Shown here piece by piece: positions 17,164 to 26,862 of a DNA stretch of 43,985 nt. The translations under genes were made by a program, and so were the position numbers. Numbering within the stretch: position 1 is the first letter of the stretch; each line of letters opens with the position of its first letter. The notes under the pieces are model-generated. The model made no database searches. It was not told the DNA's origin and was given only the letters and a program-made list of their open reading frames with translations. Source of the stretch: OMG group bacterium (lineage in GTDB: Bacteria > Pseudomonadota > Gammaproteobacteria > Pseudomonadales > Azotimanducaceae); contig JAAXGW010000019.1 in the NCBI GenBank assembly GCA_012267385.1, positions 1 through 43,985 of the forward strand. The letters are read 5' to 3'.

Positions 17164-18093
17164 ATGCATTGGACAGTACCGAAACCACACTCAGAGTGTA
17201 AAGTCGTACTTGACGATGGTACCCACATTGTGGTTCGCCAACATGGCAACTCCAACGGTCCTAGATTGCTGATGTGTCACGGTAATGGTCTTGCGATTGA
17301 TCTTTACTATCCTTTTTGGTCTCATTTTGAAAGTGACTATGAGATTTTGGTCTATGACCTCAGAAACCACGGTTGGAACGAAAGAACTCATGAAAATGAC
17401 CACAACATCGTTTCGATGGTTTGCGATGTAGATGCAATTTTGGATGAAACATCCAAGAAATATGGTTCAAAACCAACTTTTGGTATTTACCACTCGTTGT
17501 CCGCACTCGTCGCGCTGCTGTATTCGTCGCAGATATTCGGTGCTATCCTTACTCGAGAAAATAGTGGATTCGATGGCCTCATCTTGTTTGATCCGCCAGT
17601 ATATCCGACTGGTCCTGGGGAGAGTAGTGAAGAATTTGATCAAGCAGTCCAGCCCGCGACAGCGCGAACAAACAAACGTTCAGACCACTTTGAATCGCAT
17701 GCGCAGTTTATAGAACTGATGAACTTTCTACCGGGGTTTTCGAGACTTGTACCAGGTGCAACAGAGCTGATGGCTCACAGTATCCTGCGAGAAAGTAAAG
17801 ATGGCGGTTACCAATTGAGGTGTCCCAGAGAATATGAGGCGCGACTTACTCGATTCGCACGAACATTTGCAGGGCAAATTAATTTCGATGAACCTCCTCA
17901 TCCAATTAAAGTAGTAGGTGCAGATCCAATATTGCCATTTTCATATCTTCCTACAGTCGATTTATCTGACATGATCAGCGTCGATTTTGACTTCGTCGCG
18001 GATGCGACGCACTACATGCAAATTGAAAAGCCTGAGTTGTGCGCATGGTACGTTGATGACTTCATCACGAAAGTGAGCTCCGCGAGTCACTAA
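17164..18093 (+). CDS. Alpha/beta hydrolase, candidate trans-acting thioesterase
   Basis: 309 aa with alpha/beta-hydrolase order: the HGNG oxyanion loop (39-42, LLMCHGNGLAID), the strand/loop LVYDLRNHG (62-70), a nucleophile elbow at GIYHSLSALVAL (Ser111), a late acid region (KVVGADP) and a His in ATHYMQIEKP (about 283). The elbow is unusual: YHSLSA instead of GHSLGA, so the Gly after the nucleophile is Ser. It lies between the transferase and the PKS, which has no thioesterase of its own, so it may release or edit the chain. Ester or lactone hydrolase activity on the product is an alternative. Confidence 0.8.
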   Translation: MHWTVPKPHSECKVVLDDGTHIVVRQHGNSNGPRLLMCHGNGLAIDLYYPFWSHFESDYEILVYDLRNHGWNERTHENDHNIVSMVCDVDAILDETSKKYGSKPTFGIYHSLSALVALLYSSQIFGAILTRENSGFDGLILFDPPVYPTGPGESSEEFDQAVQPATARTNKRSDHFESHAQFIELMNFLPGFSRLVPGATELMAHSILRESKDGGYQLRCPREYEARLTRFARTFAGQINFDEPPHPIKVVGADPILPFSYLPTVDLSDMISVDFDFVADATHYMQIEKPELCAWYVDDFITKVSSASH

Positions 18094-18193
18094 AGGCGTC
18101 GACTCAAGGAAGCGTTGATGAAGTAAACTTGTGCATGGAATCACTTACATTTATCGATATAGAAGACTAAACAGAAAAACCTAACAGAAACAA

Positions 18194-20050
18194 ATGAAAA
18201 AGAATTTGGGATCAGTAGAACCTATTGCAGTCGTCGGTATGGCTTGTCGTTTCCCGGGCGCACCAGATATATCGTCTTTTTGGAGATTACTCGAAAATGG
18301 TGGTAACGCGGTTTTGGATGGGTTGCCAGAATCAGGACCAAACAGGTTGGAAAAACTGTTTGAAAACCGCGGTCATCTTCAAGACGCCTGTCGATTCTGC
18401 GCTTATGTAGATGCTATAGATCAATTCGACGCCGGCTTCTTCCGAATCTCTCCAGTAGAGGCAGAGTTACTTGATCCTCAACAGCGAATGATGCTTGAGA
18501 CAAGTTGGCAAGCTCTAGAGGACGCAGGGATGGATCCTGATCGTTTGAAAGAAAGCTTGACAGGAGTCTATAGTGGCATCAGTAACGATGAATACCGAAT
18601 GCTCGTCGTTGAATCGGAAGGAACGGGAGAAGCTGCTGAATCTCTTTACGCGTTGAGTGGCACCAACTTGAACGGTACCAGCGGCCGTGTTTCTTTCGTA
18701 TTGGGTGTCATGGGGCCGGCAAAAGCGGTGGATGCAGCCTGCGCATCGTCGCTCGTGTCTGTACACGATGCTGTCGCAGACCTCCAGCAGGGTAAGGCGG
18801 ACCTAGCTCTTGCGGGCGGTGTACAAGCGATATTGAATAGCCGAATCTTCGAACTGCGGGCTGATTCGCAGATGTTGTCCCCCGACGGACAGTGTAAGGC
18901 ATTTGACGAATCCGCTAATGGTTATGTCCGCGGTGAAGGTTGTGGTGTGGTGGTGCTAAAACGTCTTAGCGACGCAGAAGCTGACGGTGATCGAATATGG
19001 GCGGTCGTTCGCGGTGCGGCAGTTAATCACGGAGGCGCTAGCGTCGGTTTAACTGTTCCGCACGAACCGGCACTTGAACGAGTGATAGAAACAGCACTTG
19101 CTCAAGCCGGTGTCCTTGCCTGTGATGTCGACTACCTTGAGGCTCACGGTACTGGAACGGCTGTTGGAGATCCCATCGAAATCAACGCTGTATCCAGAGT
19201 GTACAGTCAAAACCGTGCAAGCGATCGACCACTACTCGTCGGGTCTGTGAAAACAAATCTTGGGCATTTGGAGTCTGCCGCCGGGATCGCGGGTTTCATC
19301 AAGGCGGTGCTTGTTTTGCAACGTGGCGTGATTCCAAAACATTTGCATTTCAACAATCCAAACCCAAGTATCGATTGGGACTCGATTCCCTTGACGGTCA
19401 CGTCGTCGCAGATGGATTTGCCTGATCGTAACGGTAGACGTCGCGTAGCAGGTGTGAACTCTTTTGGCATATCTGGTACCAACGCCCACATCGTGGTTGA
19501 AGAGTATCAGGTAGCAGAAACGACTTCATATCCTCGAGACAGAGTAGTAGGCCTCGGTCAAACTGTAACCGTTCCTTCCTCAACGGACGATACAGACGCC
19601 TCAGAAGTTGAGAAAGACTGCTGCGAGCGCGAGATTCGACTATTACCTATTTCAGCAAAGAACGAACTTGCTACAAAAGAACTTGCTTCACAATATTTGT
19701 CCTGGCTCGATGAACACGCTCAAGAACTTCCCGAAGACGGTGAACAAATTGAAGCATTGCTTTCGGACGCGGCGTGGACTGCGGGTATGGGTCGTAGCCA
19801 TTTCGAATGGCGTGCAGGTCTTCTCTTCAGCAATGCTACTGAATTAAGGACACGACTCGCGACGATAGCAGAGACAGACCTACAGCAACCACGTACCGCA
19901 AAGAAAGTAGCGTTTGCTTATACGGGTCAGGGAAGCCAATGGGCCGGAATGGGTCGGGACTTATACGAACAAGAACCAGTAGCTCGCCGAGTGCTGGACC
20001 GATGTGAACAAGTTTTTCTAGAAGAACGCGCACGTCGCTGTTGGATGTAA
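18194..20050 (+). pseudogene. Type I PKS, part 1: ketosynthase 1 and start of acyltransferase 1 (ends by frameshift)
   Basis: Residues ~10-435 form a complete KS: VVGMACRFPGAPD, active-site Cys183 in VDAACASSL, His in EAHGTGTAVGDPIE and in NLGHLESAAG, and the terminal GVNSFGISGTNAHIVVEE. A KS-AT linker follows, then the AT start with FAYTGQGSQWAGMGRDLY. The frame runs into a stop at 20048-20050 because one base is missing near 20034-20038 (CGCACGTCGCTG; CGTTCG expected to give RSLLDVMFG). The next segment continues AT without loss. Restoring one base fuses parts 1-3 into one protein of about 3.4k residues. KS1 starts or condenses the chain with malonyl units. Confidence 0.85.
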
Positions 20051-23000
20051 TGTTTGGTCGTACTGGTAATGGACAACTTGGTGATACTGCTTGGGAGCAA
20101 CCCGCTCTTTATGCACTTGAATGTGCGATTACCGCTTTATGGGCTAGTGTTGGAGTTCATCCTGATGTGGTCCTCGGACATAGTGTCGGAGAAATCGCGG
20201 CAGCGCAAGCGGCGAACGTGTTTAGTCTAGAAGACGGGATGAGGTTTGCTTGCCGGCGCGGAGAACTCCTTGGAGCAACCGAACCAGGCGCAATGGCTGC
20301 AATATTTGCTGCACCCGAACACGTTCAATCCGCTGTCGACGCAATAAATACCGACGCTGCTGGAGAGACAATTAACATTTCCGCCGACAACGGTCTGCAT
20401 CAAGTCGTCAGTGGAACAGTGGATGCCGTTGAAACTCTTTCAAAAACATTTGAGAGTGATGGTATCCGAGTACGTAGGATGAACACGACTAAAGCATTCC
20501 ATAGTGCACTTGTAGAACCTGCGCTTGACGAACTTCAATCTTCACTCGATGAAGTAACCATCCAACATCCGACGGTGACTTTAGTTAGCAATCTGACAGG
20601 TCACGTGTTGGCGGAAGAACAACGACTAGACGGAGATTATTGGCGTCGGCACGCGAGGCATCCGGTCGCGTTCGCTACCGGTGCGCGCACTCTTGCGGAC
20701 CTTGGAGTGGATCTACTTCTTGAAATCGGGCCGCGCTCGGTACTCGCTCCAATGGCAGCCTCGGCATGGCCAGATTCCGCGGCATCGCCAGCTGTGTTAT
20801 CAAGCATTCGGCCAAGACCCGATGACTCACCGGCTGGAACGGGGAGTTTTATCGAAGCGGTTGCTGAAGCGTATCAAGCCGGACTAACAGTCCAATTTGA
20901 AGGTCTATTTGTTGGTGAGACTCGACGACGCATCTCGATTCCCGGTTATCCCTTCCAGCGCGAGACCTATTGGCTGCGGGAGCCGAAACAGAAACGTTCT
21001 GTTCAAGGACATCCTTTGCTTGGCTTGTGTCGCGAGTCAGCCAGTGGTGAGATCACATACGAAACCGAACTATTTCCATCCGACCCAGATTGGTTAGCGG
21101 ACCATCGCGTCTATGAACGCGTCATCGCGCCGGGAGCACTCTACGGAGCGATGGCGGCAGCGTTGTCTCAATCGAGAGCATCAACTCCGGTCATTGTTGC
21201 CAATATGCAATTGCACAATGCTCTCGTTTTCCCTGCTGACGACAGTAAGAACGAGAATGAGGAGAACTGCCGCACTGTGCAGGTGGTTTTGGGAGGATCG
21301 GGTCAGGAACAAACGGGTCTCCTTCAGATACTCAGCAAGGGACCGGCTGATGTTGATTGGATACTCCACGCGGAATGTCAAGTGTCATCCGAAACTGACT
21401 CACCCAGTGTAGATCCGAGCATAGATCTTGAGAGTTTGAAAAAAGAGCTAACTCCCGTGGATACGTCAACTCTATACCAAGCAAGAGCGGCCTCTGGTAT
21501 TGAACTTGGCCCCAGTTTCCGCACTCTGGGTACTGTTTGGGCTCGGCCGGGCGAAGCGTTAGGTGAAATCTCTTTGTCGGACATGTCGAGTCGATCCTCC
21601 TTAGTTGTTCATCCGCTCGTGCTAGATGGTTGCTTTCAGGTCGTTGCAGCAGCACGCATTCAGGGCTCAGAAACTGACGAAACTACGTACCTGCCGTTTG
21701 GTTGGGATCAACTGTGGCTGTCGTCCGATCGTTTGCACGAACAGGTAGTGTGTCACGTTCGAATGATCGATACTGCTGATACGTCAAACACTGATTCTGA
21801 CTCTGCACCAGAAGTACAAAGAGCAGAATTGCGTATTTACGACTTCGAGGGTCGTTTGTTGGGAGGACTTGACGGGTACACCATCAAACGAGCGACTCGC
21901 GCTGCACTATTTTCGGCACTCGAGAATGTAAATGACCTTTTGTACGAGGTAGTTTGGCGAGAGAGACCCTTGGTACCGGCGATTGTCGCAGCCGATTTCC
22001 TACCACTTCCGAATTCGGTCGCACAGGACTTCAAGCCACTCGCAGACTACCTCGAGGAAGAGGGTGTCCCACGGGCGAACCGGACTGCGCTGCTAACAGA
22101 TCTCGAAAACTGGTCACTGTCTCGTGCGTGCTGGACGCTCGAAACGTTAGGTTGGAAGCGTGTTGTCGGGCAAGTTGTGCAACCGGAAGAACTTCGCATT
22201 GAATTAGGGGTAGACGATGTGCACCAACGGGTATTCCGTCGTTTGCTTGAAATGTTGGCTCGGTGTGGTGTGTTAGAAGAGGGCGAAGACGGATTTACGG
22301 TGAAGTTAGGGGATGAAGACCCACTACCAGATGAAGTCCCGCCAGATCCCGATACCGTTGCCGATAAACTAGCCGAAAAACATCCACACGGAGCGACCGA
22401 GGTCGGACTGTTTGGACGTTGTGGAAAGTCTTTGCCCGAGGTGCTTCGAGGACAAGCTGATCCTCTTACTTTGTTGTTTAGCAGTGGCTACCCAACGCCG
22501 GCCGATCTGTACGTTAGAGCGCCAATCGCGCTCGCAGCGAACAGGTTATTAAGAGACGCGGTGCGTGCACTTTTAGCCAATTTACCTAGTGGAAGACATC
22601 TCAGGATCGTTGAAGTCGGTGCTGGAACGGGCTCTGCAACCGCTTCGGTATTGCCAGAGCTTCCAGACGGACGTTTTGAGTACGTGTACACGGACATTTC
22701 TGCTGGTTTCTTCGCTGAAGCAGAGTCTCGTTTCGGTGATGCTGGCGGTTGTATTGAATATCGACCCTTAGACATTGAGAAAGATCCTGTCGAACAGGGC
22801 TTCGACGCTCATGCCTACGACCTCATTATCGCATCGAACGTGCTCCATGCCACGCGTTCTCTCAATGAAACTCTGGGTCATTGCTTGAAGTTGCTTGCAC
22901 CGTCTGGACAGATGGTGGCACTCGAAAATCTTCGTGGTCAGGGTTGGATGGATTTGACTTTCGGACAGCTCGACGGTTGGTGGCGATTCGCTGACGACTA

Positions 23001-26000
23001 CCGTCCACATCATGCTTTAGCAGGTCCTAACGTATGGGAACGAGCTCTGCTCGACTCCGGTTTTGAAGCAGTAGAAGTCTTAGGCTTGGATTTGTCTAAA
23101 CCTGAAGAAAAACCAGATCGAGGCGTAATCGTCGCGAAGGGGCCTGACGAGGTGGTGGAAGCCCCAGGATTCTGGGTTCTTCTAGCAGACGAACGAGGCT
23201 GTGCGAAAGAAGTCGCCAACAGTCTTGCAAATCGGAATCAGACCGTCATGCTTGTTACGGACGATGCGCAGGACCCTGTTAGTGTTGAATCAGATCACAG
23301 CAACATATTGCGTGTAAGCGCAGATATCGAGTGCCGCGAGTCGTGGCAAAATCTCGTAAAAACGATTCCTGACGATGTAGACTTAAGCGGTATCGTACAT
23401 TTTGTCGCGCTCGACGGACGGGATTCCGCAGCTACTACAAACGACATGGCACACGACGTGCAACGGACAGTAGCAAGCGCTCTTGCACTAGTTCAGAGCG
23501 TAGTCGATTCCAACCTAACTCCCGTCAAGGGTGTATGGTTCATTACCTCCGGTGCACAAGTACTCGAAAGAGAAACTCAGGGATCTTTGGTGGGCGCAAC
23601 ATTGTGGGGATTCGGTAAAGGCGTCGCACGGGAAGCCGCATATCTCAATCCTCGAATGCTCGATCTTGACCCGACCGTGCCCGAACAGGTGTTTGATCTC
23701 GTTGACGAGCTAATGTATCCCGACTTCGAAAATCACATCGCTTGGCGCGGGGAGAGCCGCCAAGTCGCGCGGCTGGTTCGCACGGACGACGGACCGGAGA
23801 GACTAGATTTGCCCGAAGATTCGACTTGGGTGTTGACTCCTGATCCTGCCGGTGTGTTTGAAACACCACGCGCCAAAGAACTACCCGCGAGACCTCTTGA
23901 AGCACGAGAGATAAAGATCGCGGTCGAAGCCGCGGGGCTTAACTTTTGGGATGTGTTCCGTTCGCTCGGTTTTATCGAAGAAGGAAATCTTGGTAGGGAA
24001 ATGTGCGGACATGTCGTAGGGGTAGGTTCCGAAGTATCTAGTGTTTCGGTAGGAGACCACGTCGTTGGATTGGGCTTTGGGGCGTTCGCAGCGGAAATGA
24101 TTACCCACGAAGAATTGGTTGCGCATGCACCTTCGGATATTCCAGTGTCTGGATTGGCTACGATACCCAGTGCCTTTGTGTCCGCCGCTCTTTCGTACGA
24201 GCTATCTGGTTTAGACGCAAATGATCGAGTACTGATTCACGCTGGTGCGGGAGGTGTGGGTCTGGCAGCTATCCAGCTAGCACAAGCTGCCGGGGCGGCA
24301 GTCTTTGCCACTGCAAGTGCGCCCAAGCGTGGCTATCTCCGTAAGCTAGGTGTTAAACATGTCTTCGACAGTCGCCAAACTAAGTTTGGTGAAGAGATTT
24401 TGGAAGCTACGGATGGAGCAGGGGTAACCGTGGTTTTGAACAGTCTCACTAGTGAAGGATTCATCGATGCGAGTCTGTCCTGCTTGGCACAGGGCGGTCG
24501 GTTCGTGGAACTAGCTCGACGCGATATTCTGACTCCGGAAGAAATGGCTGAAGTACGACCAGATGTGGCCTATGACATACTCGAACTCGATGTTTTAAAG
24601 AAAACAGATCCAGAGTGGGTAGGAAGGGTTTTGCGAGATCTGATGGAACGAGTCTCAACTGGTGAACTCACACCCATCGCCCACAGTCGGTGGCCACTAG
24701 CAGAAGCAGGTGCTGCGTTGATGTTCATGCGCTCGGCTCGGCACCTCGGAAAAATCGTCGTCACGACTCAGCCTCTCGTCTTAGGTCGACTGAAACAAGA
24801 CCGAACGTATTTAGTCACCGGTGGATTGGGTGGAATCGGTCTCGCAGTGGCTGAATGGTTGGTGGAGCATGGTGCAGGTACTGTTCTGTTAAACGGTCGA
24901 CGTCCTCCCAACGAGGAAGCCAAGGAGACTATTCGCGAACTCGAGGAACGAGGTGCAACGATTCGAGTCGAACTAGCCGATGTTTCCGATTCCGAAGCAT
25001 TGGATGGCATGCTCGAGCGAGTAGACCAAGATTTACCTCCTCTTGCTGGTGTCATTCACAGCGTTGGTGTACTGTCAGATGGCGCACGCACGAACCAGAG
25101 TTGGGACCGGTTTGAAACAGTACTGTGGCCTAAAGTTTTAGGAGCTTGGCACCTACATCGTGCCACAGCAGACCGAGATTTAGATCTCTTCATTCTGTTT
25201 TCGAGTCGCGTAGGTGTCATGGGCAATCCCGGTCAGACAAACCACGCGGCAGCTAATGCGTTTTTGGACCAACTTGCGGGGCACCGCCGCGCACTTGGAC
25301 TACCGGGACAAGCAATTGCCTGGGGAGCATGGTCAGAAATTGGAGAAGCGGCGGAACAAAAAGACCGTATTGAGCGGCAAAGATCTGCTTTAGGCGGTCG
25401 CTGGTTTACTCCTCAACAGGGAATTCGCGCCCTGAACCGACTTGTCCGACAAGACGTTACAAATTCAGTAGTGATGGCAATGGATTGGTCCGTTTTCGAA
25501 GAAGCAGTAGACGACCGACCTGCGTTCCTAGACGAATTACTCTCGTCAGAGGACGATGAGGCAACTGATGGATCGATCTCGACAGAAGATGTACTGGCTC
25601 AACTCGCGAGTGCTAACGTATCGGAACGTGAAAACTTGCTTGTATCCTTTATACAACAAGAATTACAAGCGGTGTTGCGCATGCCATCCGAACCAGCACG
25701 TTCGGTCGGTTTCTTTGACCTCGGGATGGACTCGCTAATGGCGGTAGAGTTTCGTAATCGACTAAACCGCGCGTTGTCGGGTGCATGTACAGTCTCGAAC
25801 ACGGTCGTCTTTGACTTTCCGAATATTGAATTGCTCGCCAGTCATTTGAACGGCGAACTGGGTGAGATTGAATCTACATCTGTGCCACAGCCGAAACAGA
25901 AAGAGGATGACTCTGCAACAAGGATGCAGGCAGCACTGCCAGACCAATCGACGACTCTGCAAGTTGAGACTGTACCTCAGATCCAACCCACGGTTCAAGA

Positions 26001-26862
26001 TCAGCCGAAACCTGAACTGAACATAGAGTCGCCGTCCGATGAGGATCAAATAGCCATCGTTGGCATGGCTTGTCGGTTCCCCGGCGCACCAGACTTAGAG
26101 AGTTATTGGAAACAGCTTGAAGCAGGAGCTGATCTGGTGACCGACGGGCGGCCTGATACAGGTCCATGGAATGGAATCATTGGAGATCCTTCTGCCGAAG
26201 AATCTGAGTACCGCGTCGGAGGATTTGTTGATGGACTCGACCAGTTTGACGCTAGCTTTTTTGGAATTCGACCGATAGAAGCAAACATGATGGATCCGCG
26301 TCAAAGAATGTTGTTGGAGACAAGTTGGCACGCATTGGAGGATGCCGGCATAGATCCGGTATCGCTTAAGGGTGGTCGTGCCGGAGTTTTTGCGGGCATA
26401 GGCAGTAGTGAATATCGTGATTTAATAACTGCAGCTGGCCGGGACGATAGTTATCTCGGAACGGCGGGGAGCGTCGCCCTTGGGAGAATTGCCTTTGCAT
26501 TGGGTCTGATGGGACCTGCGATCCCACTCGATATGACCTGCGCGTCGTCATTGGTGGCAGTGCATCAAGCAGCCGCTAGTCTTCGACAAAGTGAAGTAGA
26601 CGTAGCATTGGCTGGAGGCGTGCACATCATTCTTTCTCGTCCTGTGATGCGATTCATGAGGGATTACGGGATGCTGTCACGAACAGGCAAGTGTAGAACC
26701 TTCGACGCAGCAGCCGACGGCTTCGTACGGGGTGAAGGGTGTGGCATGGTAGTCCTAAAGCGTCTGAGCGATGCCCGAAGCTCAGGGCGACCGAATTTGG
26801 GGAGTTCTCAAGGGCTCAGCAATCAATCAGAATGGTGCTGCCGCGGCGCTCACGGTACCTAA
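20041..26862 (+). CDS. Type I PKS, part 2: AT-DH-cMT-ER-KR-ACP-KS2
   Basis: 2273 residues open from just after the first frameshift. AT1 keeps GHSVGE (nucleophile Ser) and KAFHS, the malonyl-type motif. DH: HPLLG, then DHRVYERVIAP (His355; usual HxxxGxxxxP has Glu for Gly) and Asp529 in LDGCFQ. C-methyltransferase: VEVGAGTGSAT (~857). ER: HAGAGGVGLAAIQ (~1400). KR: GGLGGIGLA (~1593) and FSSRVGVMGNPGQTNHAAAN, with His where Tyr is usual, a variant seen in other PKSs. ACP: GMDSLMAVEF, Ser1898. KS2 begins IVGMACRFPGAPD with Cys2167 in DMTCASS. Together one fully reducing, alpha-methylating cycle. A second frameshift ends it at 26862. Confidence 0.9.
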   Translation: MDVMFGRTGNGQLGDTAWEQPALYALECAITALWASVGVHPDVVLGHSVGEIAAAQAANVFSLEDGMRFACRRGELLGATEPGAMAAIFAAPEHVQSAVDAINTDAAGETINISADNGLHQVVSGTVDAVETLSKTFESDGIRVRRMNTTKAFHSALVEPALDELQSSLDEVTIQHPTVTLVSNLTGHVLAEEQRLDGDYWRRHARHPVAFATGARTLADLGVDLLLEIGPRSVLAPMAASAWPDSAASPAVLSSIRPRPDDSPAGTGSFIEAVAEAYQAGLTVQFEGLFVGETRRRISIPGYPFQRETYWLREPKQKRSVQGHPLLGLCRESASGEITYETELFPSDPDWLADHRVYERVIAPGALYGAMAAALSQSRASTPVIVANMQLHNALVFPADDSKNENEENCRTVQVVLGGSGQEQTGLLQILSKGPADVDWILHAECQVSSETDSPSVDPSIDLESLKKELTPVDTSTLYQARAASGIELGPSFRTLGTVWARPGEALGEISLSDMSSRSSLVVHPLVLDGCFQVVAAARIQGSETDETTYLPFGWDQLWLSSDRLHEQVVCHVRMIDTADTSNTDSDSAPEVQRAELRIYDFEGRLLGGLDGYTIKRATRAALFSALENVNDLLYEVVWRERPLVPAIVAADFLPLPNSVAQDFKPLADYLEEEGVPRANRTALLTDLENWSLSRACWTLETLGWKRVVGQVVQPEELRIELGVDDVHQRVFRRLLEMLARCGVLEEGEDGFTVKLGDEDPLPDEVPPDPDTVADKLAEKHPHGATEVGLFGRCGKSLPEVLRGQADPLTLLFSSGYPTPADLYVRAPIALAANRLLRDAVRALLANLPSGRHLRIVEVGAGTGSATASVLPELPDGRFEYVYTDISAGFFAEAESRFGDAGGCIEYRPLDIEKDPVEQGFDAHAYDLIIASNVLHATRSLNETLGHCLKLLAPSGQMVALENLRGQGWMDLTFGQLDGWWRFADDYRPHHALAGPNVWERALLDSGFEAVEVLGLDLSKPEEKPDRGVIVAKGPDEVVEAPGFWVLLADERGCAKEVANSLANRNQTVMLVTDDAQDPVSVESDHSNILRVSADIECRESWQNLVKTIPDDVDLSGIVHFVALDGRDSAATTNDMAHDVQRTVASALALVQSVVDSNLTPVKGVWFITSGAQVLERETQGSLVGATLWGFGKGVAREAAYLNPRMLDLDPTVPEQVFDLVDELMYPDFENHIAWRGESRQVARLVRTDDGPERLDLPEDSTWVLTPDPAGVFETPRAKELPARPLEAREIKIAVEAAGLNFWDVFRSLGFIEEGNLGREMCGHVVGVGSEVSSVSVGDHVVGLGFGAFAAEMITHEELVAHAPSDIPVSGLATIPSAFVSAALSYELSGLDANDRVLIHAGAGGVGLAAIQLAQAAGAAVFATASAPKRGYLRKLGVKHVFDSRQTKFGEEILEATDGAGVTVVLNSLTSEGFIDASLSCLAQGGRFVELARRDILTPEEMAEVRPDVAYDILELDVLKKTDPEWVGRVLRDLMERVSTGELTPIAHSRWPLAEAGAALMFMRSARHLGKIVVTTQPLVLGRLKQDRTYLVTGGLGGIGLAVAEWLVEHGAGTVLLNGRRPPNEEAKETIRELEERGATIRVELADVSDSEALDGMLERVDQDLPPLAGVIHSVGVLSDGARTNQSWDRFETVLWPKVLGAWHLHRATADRDLDLFILFSSRVGVMGNPGQTNHAAANAFLDQLAGHRRALGLPGQAIAWGAWSEIGEAAEQKDRIERQRSALGGRWFTPQQGIRALNRLVRQDVTNSVVMAMDWSVFEEAVDDRPAFLDELLSSEDDEATDGSISTEDVLAQLASANVSERENLLVSFIQQELQAVLRMPSEPARSVGFFDLGMDSLMAVEFRNRLNRALSGACTVSNTVVFDFPNIELLASHLNGELGEIESTSVPQPKQKEDDSATRMQAALPDQSTTLQVETVPQIQPTVQDQPKPELNIESPSDEDQIAIVGMACRFPGAPDLESYWKQLEAGADLVTDGRPDTGPWNGIIGDPSAEESEYRVGGFVDGLDQFDASFFGIRPIEANMMDPRQRMLLETSWHALEDAGIDPVSLKGGRAGVFAGIGSSEYRDLITAAGRDDSYLGTAGSVALGRIAFALGLMGPAIPLDMTCASSLVAVHQAAASLRQSEVDVALAGGVHIILSRPVMRFMRDYGMLSRTGKCRTFDAAADGFVRGEGCGMVVLKRLSDARSSGRPNLGSSQGLSNQSEWCCRGAHGT

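Noticed and set aside
20030-20050. Programmed ribosomal frameshifting in the PKS
   Set aside because: No slippery heptamer or downstream structure, and the two PKS shifts go in opposite directions.
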